DNA of 33,797 bases, from contig JAJZAR010000003.1 of assembly GCA_021799315.1 (NCBI GenBank), positions 1 to 33,797 of the forward strand, read 5' to 3'. Shown piece by piece: positions 1 through 8,403 of the stretch. A model generated the notes under the pieces. That model was not told where the DNA came from, made no database searches, and worked only from the letters and a program-made list of their open reading frames with translations. A program made the translations under genes and the position numbers. The DNA is from Thermoplasmata archaeon (lineage in GTDB: Archaea > Thermoplasmatota > Thermoplasmata > Thermoplasmatales > Thermoplasmataceae). Within the stretch, counting starts at the first letter, position 1. Every line of letters starts with the position of its first letter.

Positions 1-1100
1 AGTTAGTTTTAGGGACCTTAACCCTCGTCTAGGATGTTCCCTTCACGGGTACAGAGCTTATCCCTGCACCCTAGCACCCAGCTTCTACGATTTGGACAAG
101 TTCGGAGTTCGATAAGTCGACGCGGACTTTCGCCCGCTAACCAACTATTCGGTCGCTCTACCTCGCCCAACATCTCTGCTGAGGTCTACCTGCGGGTAGT
201 ATCGGGGGGAACCCGCTATTACCGGCCTAGATTGGCCTTTAACCCCTACACCCAAGTCATCTGAACGATTTGCACATCAGAACCAGTTGGGTCCTCCACC
301 AAGTTTTCACTTAGCTTCAACCTACTCAGGTGTAGATCGACCGGATTCGGGTCTTCCTCAAGTGACTTACGCATTTGTTACGTTACACCTCCATTGCTGT
401 GCGTGTAATTGCTTTCGCTACGGCTACCTCTCATAAGAGTTAACCTCGCCACTCAATAAAACTCCCTGGCCCGTTCTTCAACACGGATAATAGAACACCG
501 CTCACTTCGTGTTAGGAAGATCACCGCTTGAGTGCCCTATAAGTTTATCACTGCCTGGTTTCAGGTACTTTTCACTACCCTTCCGGGTTGCTTTTCAGTT
601 TTCCCTCACGGTACTTGTTTGCTATCGGACTTGAGAAGTATTTAAGGTTGGATGTTGATGCCACCCATCTTCCCACGCGAATAACGACGCATGGTACTCT
701 GGAACTTCTTCCTCGTAACCTTTACTCTTACTCTTACAGGACTATCACCTTCTTTGGTTGACCTTTCCAGGTCATTCTGATTCAAGTACTAGGTATTGGG
801 AAGAGTCCTAACTCCACATCTTTTTCTTTTTTTCAAAGAAAAATTCGGTTTGCCTTATACCGCTTTCGATCGCCTTTAATAACGGTATCTCGATTGATTT
901 CTTTTCCTTCAGGTACTAAGATGTTTCAATTCCCTGAGTTCCCTCTCCTTTCGGAGTGTCTTACGACAGGAAGTCCCATTCGGACATTCTTGGATCAAGG
1001 GCTCCTTGCGCCTCCCCAAGACATTTCGCAGCTTGGCACGTCCTTCATCGGCTCTCAAACCAAACCATCCCCCAGACAGTTTTCACAGATTGCACAATCC
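1..1100 (-). rRNA. rrl: 23S ribosomal RNA, 5' part (truncated by window edge)
   Basis: The complement reads as the first third or so of an archaeal 23S rRNA. Recognisable landmarks, in transcript order, are the segment around 1040-1070 (GATGAAGGACGTGCCAAGCT), the conserved stretch near 890-940 (GAAACATCTTAGTACC, AAAAGAAATCAA) and the conserved block near 550-610 (GAAAAGTACC, GTGAGGGAAAA). The mature 5' end is placed near 1095-1105 by comparison with the usual distance to the GATGAAGGACG motif; this is an estimate. The remainder lies left of position 1. No 16S gene, tRNA spacer or 5S gene lies upstream; position 1492 onward is protein coding. This fits Thermoplasmatales, whose rRNA genes are known to be unlinked and separately transcribed. 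Confidence 0.95.
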
Positions 1101-1491
1101 ATTTTGCTGGAACATTAACTGGCTTCATTGATTATTGAAATAATCTCATACCCTTCCCCCTTGATATCTATTCAAGGAGTGCATCTCTTAGTGCGTATCG
1201 GTGGTATTAAACCGTGCCATATTAACATTTTGGTAAACCCTTATTTTTACCACTGTTTCTTTGCCAATTAAATGGAAAACGATCGTTATTAAAGAGACAG
1301 TAAAAATGGTTGTTATAGCTGAAATTAAATATCAAGCATTGTCGTGAAACATAATGAAACACTGCTCAAAACCTCTAATCTTTCAGAGACTCGGGAGACA
1401 ATGACCGCATTTAGACCATAAAATCCTTAGAAATTGGGCCGGAGGCAATAATATAAGGAGCATAAAGTTCAGAAAACAATGAACGGCACAC
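1101..1491 (-). promoter_or_regulatory. 23S rRNA upstream region: leader, possible promoter and inverted repeat
   Basis: This 390-nt stretch has no gene. Reading toward the 23S gene, an AT-rich element (TTAATATGG on the minus strand, about 1218-1226) is a candidate TATA box that would give a leader of roughly 100 nt. Farther upstream, 1244-1262 and 1291-1306 form an imperfect inverted repeat of about 16 pairs with a 3-nt bulge. It could be a regulatory DNA element or a leader hairpin, depending on where transcription starts. The 5' half of any precursor-processing stem should lie at 1100-1170, but its partner would be outside the window, so it cannot be checked here. Nothing was recognised at 1310-1491. 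Confidence 0.35.
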
Positions 1492-2460
1492 TCAGATCTT
1501 CAATTTTTGATTTCTTTGAACATATCTATCCATTGTTATCTCTGAGATATCTGTTGAATACAAGCCTATTCGTGATATGTCCTCCAGTATACCGGAAAAA
1601 TTTACATCTCCATACTTTTTAGCCATCATGCTTTCCTTCTTCACTTTTATGGAATCCTTAATGTTCACAATCTTGTTCAGTGTTTTCAGATCGGCTCCCA
1701 TGAATGCAGTTGTGGCTTCCTGAAACACTTCGTTACATTCTTTCATAAAGGACCTCAATTCTCCCTTTCTCTTTTGATCCATTGTCTCACATTCCTTGAG
1801 AATGTTGCATATATTGACGGCATGATCTGCAACCCTCTCCAGAATCCTTGAAAAAATAAGATTAAAAACAGTGTCCGTCTCCTCATGCCTGCCCATGGAG
1901 ATTTCCTTCATTATGTAAAAATGATACCTGTCTACATCGTCGTCCCTTCCAATGATGTTATCTAAAAGCTCTCTCTCCATAGAATCCATGCCCCTAAGAG
2001 TGTCAACAAGCATCATCTGAACATTCATAATCATCCTTTTGAGAGCCGTAGATAGGGGAAAGCTTCCTGAATCCAGAACGTTTTGGAGAGTTATGGCATT
2101 TGCAGACTCTTCAAAGATCTCCACGCCCATCACCAACCTTGAAAATCTCTTCACAACGCTCTTGATGTCCTGGCTTATATATGTTTGAGATTTTACAATA
2201 AGTATATCGAAACCAGATATGTATAGAGAGACAAGGGTTCTGGGAAGGAGGTCGTCCGTAAACGTGCCACTTACGTCAAGTTCCCTGATTACTTCCTTCT
2301 TTTTGCTTTCATTCATAAAAATTGTGAGCGAATCACCGGAAGATTCGAGCGATAGGATACTCCCTTTTGATATACCGTTCTGTTTCACCCATTCTGGAGG
2401 CAAAGAGACAATGTAAGTTGATCCACCAGTTATCTGAACCTTCCGCGTTTCAATGGCCAT
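1492..2460 (-). CDS. Archaeal PhoU-type phosphate uptake regulator with AbrB/SpoVT N-terminus
   Basis: This 322-residue protein has two parts. Residues 1-50 form a SpoVT/AbrB-like swapped-hairpin DNA-binding domain (TGGSTYIVSLPPEW, then KGSILSLE). The rest is an all-helical PhoU-like region (about 115-310) with acidic metal-binding positions such as DNIIGRDDDVDRYHF. Archaeal PhoU proteins of this layout are thought to couple phosphate status to transcription or transport, but no pst transporter genes lie nearby. The ATG at 2460 is supported by an AT-rich TATA-like element (2482-2489) about 25 bp upstream, suggesting a leaderless mRNA. It follows the membrane-protein gene 2508-3296 on the same strand with a 47-nt gap, but that gap carries its own promoter. 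The family is secure; the exact target is not visible. Confidence 0.85.
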   Translation of the reverse strand: MAIETRKVQITGGSTYIVSLPPEWVKQNGISKGSILSLESSGDSLTIFMNESKKKEVIRELDVSGTFTDDLLPRTLVSLYISGFDILIVKSQTYISQDIKSVVKRFSRLVMGVEIFEESANAITLQNVLDSGSFPLSTALKRMIMNVQMMLVDTLRGMDSMERELLDNIIGRDDDVDRYHFYIMKEISMGRHEETDTVFNLIFSRILERVADHAVNICNILKECETMDQKRKGELRSFMKECNEVFQEATTAFMGADLKTLNKIVNIKDSIKVKKESMMAKKYGDVNFSGILEDISRIGLYSTDISEITMDRYVQRNQKLKI

Positions 2461-2507
2461 ATACCTAAATAGATAGCGAGGTAAAATATTTTTTCTATAT
2501 AGATTAC

Positions 2508-3296
2508 CTATTTCCTATATTGACTTACCTTCCTCTGGCTCCTGCTTATTGATACGCTGAATATACCAATAATAACAAAGATGATACCCAGTAAGGTGTA
2601 AAGGACAATGTAGTTCAACATGAGAGACAGAGTGAATTGATATTCTGGATAAAGAATAGGACCTCTGACAAACCCTGTGGTCACATTGCCAGCACCTGTT
2701 GAGGTGGTATAATTGAGATTTACCTCAACGTAATAATCGCCACTGCGAATATTTGAAAACGACTGGCTAACAGATATAGAACCGTCTACAGGAGTCATAT
2801 TTTTTAAGAAAACTCTATCGGTAAGGTTAAGAAACTCGCCCGAGTTATATAGGAGAAATACAGGCATGAATGTTGTTGTACTATTCAGACCACTGAAACT
2901 GGCGTTTACTGTGAAATTGTGATAAGCACCGGAATAGGGGGATATATTCACTGTGAAATTAGAATCGCCTGGCGTATGACCTTCCAAAGTTCCCGGGTCA
3001 GAAAAAACGACAGGTGTCATGAGCAGAGACTGCACCACAAGAAGAATAATGAAAAAAACAATTCCATACTTCATTCTTTTTTTGAACCCCCATGTATTGG
3101 TAAAATGCATGGCAAGGAAAAATATGATTGGTATGGCAAAAATTACATAAATCAGATATGTCACGTAAATATACAGGCCCAAAACCGCAAGAGATGGCAA
3201 AAGTGCCAATACAGGCATTGTCCATTTTCTGTTCTTCTTTAAATATAAAAGAAGGTTCCCATTTTTCTGCTGAGTCTTCAACTCGATCGATCCCAT
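2508..3296 (-). CDS. Membrane protein with extracytoplasmic domain, family not recognised
   Basis: This 262-residue protein is not one I recognise. It starts with a short basic cytoplasmic tail, has two or three closely spaced membrane segments (about 27-64 and 77-97), then an extracytoplasmic domain of about 130 residues rich in Asn, Ser, Thr and Tyr with many N-x-S/T sites, and a final membrane segment (about 229-250) with a basic tail. The exposed domain looks beta-rich, and its GDYYVEVNLNY segment resembles an Ig-like fold, but that is only an impression. The ATG at 3296 has an AT-rich element about 22 bp upstream on the minus strand. It precedes the phoU-like gene on the same strand and may be weakly co-transcribed with it. 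Its role is unknown. Confidence 0.75.
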   Translation of the reverse strand: MGSIELKTQQKNGNLLLYLKKNRKWTMPVLALLPSLAVLGLYIYVTYLIYVIFAIPIIFFLAMHFTNTWGFKKRMKYGIVFFIILLVVQSLLMTPVVFSDPGTLEGHTPGDSNFTVNISPYSGAYHNFTVNASFSGLNSTTTFMPVFLLYNSGEFLNLTDRVFLKNMTPVDGSISVSQSFSNIRSGDYYVEVNLNYTTSTGAGNVTTGFVRGPILYPEYQFTLSLMLNYIVLYTLLGIIFVIIGIFSVSISRSQRKVSQYRK

Positions 3297-3614
3297 ATGG
3301 AAAATTGCACTATTTACCTTTTCATTTTGGGCGACATTGAATGCTATTAGAGCTTCACCTTATATCTTCGATTGATACTTGAAACTCTGGTTCAAGAGGA
3401 GAAGGACAAGAGGTTAAGGAACATGATGTACAAAGTTTTTGACTCAAAGGGAATAACATAAAAAATGAACAACGCTTGATGAAACCTTCTTCTGTATGGG
3501 AAAATGGCGTGACCAATAAAATTGTGTGAATTTAGTTGGTTTTAGATGGAATATCTGTTTGGTGCGAATACATGGTTCCAAAAGGTGTTGCTAATCGGAG
3601 ATAATAGAAAACGT
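3297..3614. other. Intergenic region without a gene
   Basis: This 318-nt gap between glnA and the membrane-protein gene (both on the minus strand) shows no supported coding region or RNA gene. It holds the minus-strand promoter of the membrane-protein gene next to 3297 and a small inverted repeat (CTTGAA at 3378-3383, TTCAAG at 3391-3396). The rest is AT-rich and plain. The plus-strand open frame crossing it runs mostly antisense to glnA and is taken as a shadow. Confidence 0.6.
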
Positions 3615-4946
3615 CTACAATACATTGAGGTACCTTTTTATCTCCCATTCTGTAACATAAGACCGGAAAGAATCCCATTCACTCTGTTTCACTGTGAGAT
3701 AATTATTGTATACGTGTTCCCCAAGTATTTCTTTCATCAGTTTGCTCTGCCTGAGGTGGTGAATGGACTCTCCAAGACTCTCTGGCATAGATTCTATGCC
3801 AGCTTTCTTTCTCTGAGTACTGTCCATTTTGAATATATCCTTCTCTACAGGTTCAGGCATTTTATAATTATTTTCTATTCCGTCAAAACCCATCCCAAAG
3901 ACTGTTGCGAACTGGAGATAGGGATTTCCTGAGGGATCAGGGCATCTCAATTCAATTCTCTTTCTCATATTGATCCCTGCTGGAACTCGGATGAGTGCAG
4001 TTCTGTTTCTGTTTGCCCATGATATGTACACCGGAGCCTCATATCCAGGAATCAAACGTTTATAAGAATTTACTGTGGATGCAAGAATTGATGAACCGGC
4101 ATTTATGTTTTTGAGAATTCCTGCAATATAGCTTTGAGCGATTTTACTCAACCCATAGCTTTCCTTCTCATCATAAAAGAAGTTCTTTTTTTGATCCTTT
4201 GCCATGAGACTCTGGTGTATGTGCATACCCGACCCGTTTACCCCATTGACTGGTTTAGGCATGAATGAAGCAAACAGTCCATGATTTTGAGCTGCATTTT
4301 TAATGACGCTTTTGAGCATTGTGATACGGTCAGCCATAAGTAATGCATTGGAATATTTCAGGTCAATTTCCTGCTGCCCGAATGCAACTTCATGGTGTGC
4401 TGCTTCAGGTTCATAACCCAGGGCCTTCAGGTTCAGGAGTATTTCCTCTCTAACTTGACTGGCATTATCATTTGGTGTGTGATCAAAATACCCACTATGG
4501 TCTCCTGGTTCAGGTATTGGTTCACCATTCACATCTTTTTTGAACAGGAAGAATTCAAATTCAGGCCCAACATAAAATTCCATTCCTTTGTCCCATGCTT
4601 TCTTCAAATTACGCTCCAGCACATATCGTGGATCAGCAGGAGAACGTTCTCCGTCAGGAGTGAAAATGTTACATATGAATCTTGCAGCGACACCCTTGCT
4701 GCTGTATGGATAAAGAGAATAGGTATCGAGAACAGGAATAGCCCTCATATCAGACTCTTCTATCTGTGCATACCCTGCAACGGAACTGCCATCAAAAACT
4801 ACCCCTTCACTCAGGGCGTCCTCGAATCTGTTTCTTGGCAGCGTGAGAGTCTTCACTCTCCCAAGAATATCGGAGAACTGCATATGCAGAAAATCTACTT
4901 CTTCTTTCCTTAACATTTCCAGGGATAGTTGAACCTTATCTTCCAT
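3615..4946 (-). CDS. glnA: Glutamine synthetase, type I
   Basis: This enzyme makes glutamine from glutamate, ammonia and ATP in the cytoplasm. At 443 residues it matches GSI-alpha length. Visible motifs are the N-terminal beta-grasp domain (FSDILGRVKTLTLP), the latch region FDGSSVAGYAQIEESDM, GPEFEFF (127-133) with metal-binding Glu, HHEVAFGQQEID (184-195), GSGMHIHQS (238-246), RNRTALIRVPAG and NPYLQFATVFG. The tyrosine adenylylation motif of GSI-beta enzymes (NLYDLP) is absent; the matching region reads DIFKMDSTQRKKAGI, so control by adenylylation is unlikely. It is divergent from the NAD(P)HX repair gene across a 58-bp gap. On the minus strand a TTTTATG box sits about 24 bp before the ATG, so the mRNA is probably leaderless. 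Confidence 0.97.
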   Translation of the reverse strand: MEDKVQLSLEMLRKEEVDFLHMQFSDILGRVKTLTLPRNRFEDALSEGVVFDGSSVAGYAQIEESDMRAIPVLDTYSLYPYSSKGVAARFICNIFTPDGERSPADPRYVLERNLKKAWDKGMEFYVGPEFEFFLFKKDVNGEPIPEPGDHSGYFDHTPNDNASQVREEILLNLKALGYEPEAAHHEVAFGQQEIDLKYSNALLMADRITMLKSVIKNAAQNHGLFASFMPKPVNGVNGSGMHIHQSLMAKDQKKNFFYDEKESYGLSKIAQSYIAGILKNINAGSSILASTVNSYKRLIPGYEAPVYISWANRNRTALIRVPAGINMRKRIELRCPDPSGNPYLQFATVFGMGFDGIENNYKMPEPVEKDIFKMDSTQRKKAGIESMPESLGESIHHLRQSKLMKEILGEHVYNNYLTVKQSEWDSFRSYVTEWEIKRYLNVL

Positions 4947-4965
4947 GGGAAGCTAATATGATGGG

Positions 4966-4980
4966 ACATAAAATTTTTTC
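4966..4980. promoter_or_regulatory. AT-rich box shared by divergent glnA and nnr promoters
   Basis: The 58-bp gap between the two divergent starts (4946 and 5005) has one strong AT-rich core, ATAAAATTTTTT, at about 4968-4979. Read on the minus strand it is centred about 24-26 bp before the glnA ATG. Read on the plus strand it is centred about 31-33 bp before the nnr ATG. Both spacings suit archaeal TATA boxes with leaderless or very short-leader transcripts, so a single TBP site may serve both directions. This is inferred from spacing only. Confidence 0.5.
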
Positions 4981-5004
4981 TAATGGTATTGCCTATATTA
5001 TGAT

Positions 5005-6408
5005 ATGATTGATTTTCTTGAGAGTAGAAGAATTGAACAAAATTACCGCTGGCTGCATGGGGATCTGTTCATAGTAATGAACATTGCAGGAACCAAAGCG
5101 GCAGAGGTCTTCAGAAAAGAATACGGTAATGGAAAACGTATTCTCTGCCTTTGTGGCCATGGAAATAACGGCGGTGACGGAATTATATCGGCCAAAGATC
5201 TCTCAAGAGATAATGAAGTGAAGGTGATTCTTTTCACAGATTCCCAAGGAAATATTTCTTCCATGAACGAGAGGGCCATTCAATATGGATCTCATATTGA
5301 GATTAAGAAAAATCCAGATTCTGACGAAATCAAGAAAACGTGTGAATGGGCTGAAGTCATAATAGATGCTATGCTTGGAACCGGGATCTCAGGCGAATTA
5401 AGGAAACCATATAACAATATTGTGAAAATTGCAAACATGAGTAAAAAAGACATTCTTTCAATTGATATTCCAACAGGTCTTGGTGCGCACTTACAGATAA
5501 ATGCAAAACACACAGTCACTTTTGTGGATAAAAAACCAGAAATGAGTGAGAAAAATTCAGGTATTATCCACATAACAGACATAGGGTTTGGAAATGAGCC
5601 AGTCGATTACACAGGCGCTGGAGAAATGGTTTATTTCCCACTTTTAAAGGATGATGGACATAAGGGAGATAATGGAAGGCTTCATGTTATTGCCGGGTGG
5701 AGCTACCCTGGTGCAGGTTACATGAGTTCCAAGGCCGCCGGGGCTTCACTGGTTGATCTCATATCCTTGAGTGTTCCTGATCATTTATACTCCATATTTT
5801 CATCACGATTTACAGGAGAAATTGTAGTTAGAAGCTCGACAAAGGATGAGGAAAACTTAATGGAAAGAGCCTCGACAATCCTCATTGGCCCAGGTCTGGG
5901 ACAAGGTCCACAGAATCTGAAACTCCTTGAAAGAACCCTTAGAATGAAAAAGAAGTTTGTTTTGGATGCAGATGCCCTGAGAATGCTTCCGGAGATTATG
6001 GATCTTCTACCTGAAGGGACAATTCTGACACCTCATGCCAGTGAATTCAGGCAGTTATCTGGATGGGATGCAACCGAAGAAAACGCAATTAAGTTTGCAA
6101 AGGAGCACAATGTTGTGATCCTTCTGAAGGGGAAAGTTGATCTTATAACAGATGGGGAAAGAGTTGTGCGAAGCAGAGGTGGAAACCCCAGACTTGCCAT
6201 GGGTGGGACAGGAGATATGCTGGCCGGACTTGCCGCAGGTTTTCTATGCAGAGGCATGGCCCCATTGCAGGCTGCTAATCTTGCATCATTTGTAAACAAG
6301 TTAAATGCCGAAAGGATCGCAGTAAATAAATCATACTGGTTTGATGTAGATGAACTACTATCAGGACTGAGCTATACCATGGCTGAGTTATCCAGATTCA
6401 TTAGCTGA
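5005..6408 (+). CDS. nnr: Bifunctional NAD(P)HX epimerase / ADP-dependent NAD(P)HX dehydratase
   Basis: This is a metabolite-repair enzyme that returns hydrated NADH or NADPH to the active cofactor. The N-terminal half (about 1-205) is the YjeF_N epimerase domain, with CGHGNNGGDG (50-59), DAMLGTGISGELR (121-133) and IDIPTGLG (153-160). The C-terminal half (about 210-460) is the ribokinase-like ADP-dependent dehydratase, with GHKGDNGRLHVIAGW, IGPGLG, LDADALRMLP and GGTGDMLAG (400-408), whose Asp is the catalytic base in the family. The length of 467 is normal for the fused archaeal and bacterial form. The ATG at 5005 is divergent from glnA. The next gene starts 35 nt after the stop but appears to have its own promoter. 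Confidence 0.93.
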   Translation: MIDFLESRRIEQNYRWLHGDLFIVMNIAGTKAAEVFRKEYGNGKRILCLCGHGNNGGDGIISAKDLSRDNEVKVILFTDSQGNISSMNERAIQYGSHIEIKKNPDSDEIKKTCEWAEVIIDAMLGTGISGELRKPYNNIVKIANMSKKDILSIDIPTGLGAHLQINAKHTVTFVDKKPEMSEKNSGIIHITDIGFGNEPVDYTGAGEMVYFPLLKDDGHKGDNGRLHVIAGWSYPGAGYMSSKAAGASLVDLISLSVPDHLYSIFSSRFTGEIVVRSSTKDEENLMERASTILIGPGLGQGPQNLKLLERTLRMKKKFVLDADALRMLPEIMDLLPEGTILTPHASEFRQLSGWDATEENAIKFAKEHNVVILLKGKVDLITDGERVVRSRGGNPRLAMGGTGDMLAGLAAGFLCRGMAPLQAANLASFVNKLNAERIAVNKSYWFDVDELLSGLSYTMAELSRFIS

Positions 6409-6418
6409 CTCCCAAGCC

Positions 6419-6426
6419 TATTTAAA
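6419..6426 (+). promoter_or_regulatory. TATA box of the acyl-adenylate-like gene; sets its start
   Basis: TATTTAAA lies just after the nnr stop. Its centre is about 22 bp before the ATG at 6444 but only 9-10 bp before the in-frame GTG at 6432. A transcript from this box would begin at or just before the ATG, so the ATG is the better start and the mRNA is probably leaderless. Confidence 0.55.
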
Positions 6427-6443
6427 CCATAGTGTATTTCAAA

Positions 6444-7841
6444 ATGTTGGAAAGAGAGATACCTGACAAAGTGGAAACCCTTGGAGATATTCTGAGAACT
6501 GCCGTACCACGTTTTAGCAGTTACTCTGCAGTGAATTATGGGAAAAATGTGTGGAGCTACAAAGAAATTGATGAAATGAGCCAATCACTTTGCACAGCAA
6601 TAAACAATGAGTTTCCTGTTAAAAAAGGCCAGAGAGTTCTGGTAATTTTACCGCCTAGCATACAGAATGTACTTGCTTACTTCTCTCTCTGGAGCCTTGG
6701 GTTATGCCCGATCCCGGTGGACAGTAAGATCCCATTGGAACTTTTGAACAGGATAGTGTCCAGTGGCAAAATATCCGGATTGGTAACCTACAGTAATCTC
6801 TTCAGCCAGATAGACAAAGAGGATACAGCAGGGCTCTATACACTTCTCACAGATTCAACTGAATTCAGATCTCCGTTTTCTGGAAAAAATCCAGATATGG
6901 AAGGAAACCGTAGAAGAGGCTCCCTTCAGAGACCCAGAATGGAGGAGATGTGCTATGGAGAAAGTGGATATACTGTAAGTATTGATAATATCACAGATGT
7001 AGCCCTGAGCAATATAGGGTGGAATAAAGATGGCAATTTCACTTTCATCGATTTTAATCATGCAACTATTCTCAATGCATTAAAAACAGCTTCTGATACA
7101 TTTCCTATGAGAGAGTCCATACCGCATTTGGTGACTAAAGAACCAATGAATTCATGGGAAGTTGTGGTCTCACTTCTACTACCTCTATACAAAGGAGCAA
7201 GACTCATCATGTGCGAAGGTTATGAAGACGATGTGAAAAAGAATATAGAAAGAAATTGCAGGGACGAAAGCTGCAGTATTTGGACAAGCAATAAGACGTT
7301 TAAAGTTCTGGAAAAATTGGAAAACAACGTCAGAGACAGACTGAGCATAATATACAAAAACACCATAAGCCCAGAAGGAGAATTCAAGTTCCTTGGGAAG
7401 CATATCACATCTCTCTTTTGCCTTGCAGGACATGAATTGTCTGCTCTTCCCATATTTTTCAAGCAATATCTCAAAGAAGCAAATTTCAAATTGCTCGACA
7501 GCGTTAAAGTCTCCCCGGAAACATCTCATCCCATAATTTCCAAGAAAATTTCAGGAGAAGGGTATGAGAATGAGGATGGAAACGTAGAGTTAAAAGATAT
7601 AACGAGCCATGAAGATTCTTTCGAATTCAGTAGGGATGGACCTAGAGGAGACAATTACTTCACAGGTTTTGGAATCCCCACAATTCTTCTTGAAAAATGG
7701 CTGAACGAAAAATTTAAGATCAAACACAATGATCTATCCATAGAAGGAGACCCACTGACTATTCGAATAAAAAATAATTCTAACATCCCTCAGCAATCCT
7801 TACCGGAAATGATAAGCCAGATGTTAGTCATTAAGAATTAA
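6444..7841 (+). CDS. Degenerate AMP-dependent synthetase (ANL superfamily)-like protein
   Basis: The N-terminal 120 residues look like the start of an acyl-CoA synthetase or other adenylate-forming enzyme: YKEIDEMSQSLCTAI, then KKGQRVLVILPPSIQNVLAY and LGLCPIPVDSKIPLELL. Further on, LLPLYKGARLIMCEGYEDD corresponds to the stretch after the ATP loop. Where active enzymes carry the Ser/Thr/Gly-rich ATP loop (SSGTTGxPK), this protein reads GWNKDGNFTFIDFNHATIL. I also see no YGxTE motif or C-terminal hinge with its catalytic Lys, and the tail is short. It is therefore probably not a working ligase; a binding or regulatory role is possible. Translation is taken from ATG 6444, not the GTG at 6432. 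The stop at 7841 abuts the convergent padR stop. Confidence 0.65.
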   Translation: MLEREIPDKVETLGDILRTAVPRFSSYSAVNYGKNVWSYKEIDEMSQSLCTAINNEFPVKKGQRVLVILPPSIQNVLAYFSLWSLGLCPIPVDSKIPLELLNRIVSSGKISGLVTYSNLFSQIDKEDTAGLYTLLTDSTEFRSPFSGKNPDMEGNRRRGSLQRPRMEEMCYGESGYTVSIDNITDVALSNIGWNKDGNFTFIDFNHATILNALKTASDTFPMRESIPHLVTKEPMNSWEVVVSLLLPLYKGARLIMCEGYEDDVKKNIERNCRDESCSIWTSNKTFKVLEKLENNVRDRLSIIYKNTISPEGEFKFLGKHITSLFCLAGHELSALPIFFKQYLKEANFKLLDSVKVSPETSHPIISKKISGEGYENEDGNVELKDITSHEDSFEFSRDGPRGDNYFTGFGIPTILLEKWLNEKFKIKHNDLSIEGDPLTIRIKNNSNIPQQSLPEMISQMLVIKN

Positions 7842-8267
7842 TTATTTGGAAACAATTTTTTCCAGACGTTTTATTATTGCCTTAATTCTGTCCATATCTT
7901 TTTGGTAATTTTCATCCTTAGCTGAGGTGGCAATATCCTCCATGTAACTGATAACTCCTTCTATTTCATTGATTGATTCACTCATATCCCTTGGAGATTG
8001 CCCACTTCTCCCATGTCCATGAAATCCAAATTCACTGAATACACTGTCTTCAAGAGAGTATTTACCGCTTTCATCCTTCGATATGGTACCTTCTTCAACC
8101 ATTTTCTGCAGCATAGGATACAGTGATCCTGGAGACGGTCTCCAGAACCCAAAGGTCATCTTTTCTATTGAGTCCATAATCTCTGCGCCATTTTTAGATC
8201 CATCTCTCAAAGCAAACATTACTGAGAATCTGAGATCCTTTCTTCTTCCAAACATTCCTCCCATCAT
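7842..8267 (-). CDS. PadR-family transcriptional regulator
   Basis: This is a winged-helix repressor-type protein. The N-terminal domain carries the PadR signature: LRFSVMFALRDGSKNGAEIMDSI, followed by WRPSPGSLYPMLQKMVEEG and the beta-wing. A linker rich in Gly, His and Ser follows, then a C-terminal helix (IKRLEKIV) suited to dimerisation. The frame is open to a TTG at 8276, but the paired ATG codons at 8264-8267 are better placed after the TATA box at 8296-8302, so 8267 is used. A perfect palindrome lies between the TATA box and the start, suggesting autorepression. PadR genes often control a neighbouring transporter; none is adjacent here. The candidate targets are itself and perhaps gltA, which is divergent. 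Confidence 0.88.
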   Translation of the reverse strand: MMGGMFGRRKDLRFSVMFALRDGSKNGAEIMDSIEKMTFGFWRPSPGSLYPMLQKMVEEGTISKDESGKYSLEDSVFSEFGFHGHGRSGQSPRDMSESINEIEGVISYMEDIATSAKDENYQKDMDRIKAIIKRLEKIVSK

Positions 8268-8285
8268 ATTTATCAAAACGGTTAT

Positions 8286-8302
8286 CCGATATCGGTATAT
8301 AG
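8286..8302 (-). promoter_or_regulatory. padR promoter with palindromic operator
   Basis: On the minus strand a TATA box (CTATATA, 8296-8302) is followed at once by the perfect 10-bp palindrome CCGATATCGG (8286-8295), then the gene start about 20 bp on. A palindrome between TATA and the start is the usual place for an archaeal repressor to block RNA polymerase. Binding by the PadR protein itself is inferred. Confidence 0.6.
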
Positions 8303-8403
8303 ATTTTATCTATTTTTGCAAGTATAAGACTGTCAATCCTTATAACCTATCCTAAAATTCCTGTATGCCCTTAATTCACAATTTAGAGCTTAGGTGATTG
8401 AGT

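Noticed and set aside
34-1138. Open frames on the plus strand inside the first kilobase
   Set aside because: They lie antisense within the 23S rRNA gene, whose conserved sequence explains the region.
3546-3932. Plus-strand frame over the end of glnA
   Set aside because: Mostly antisense to a clear glnA and without recognisable protein features.
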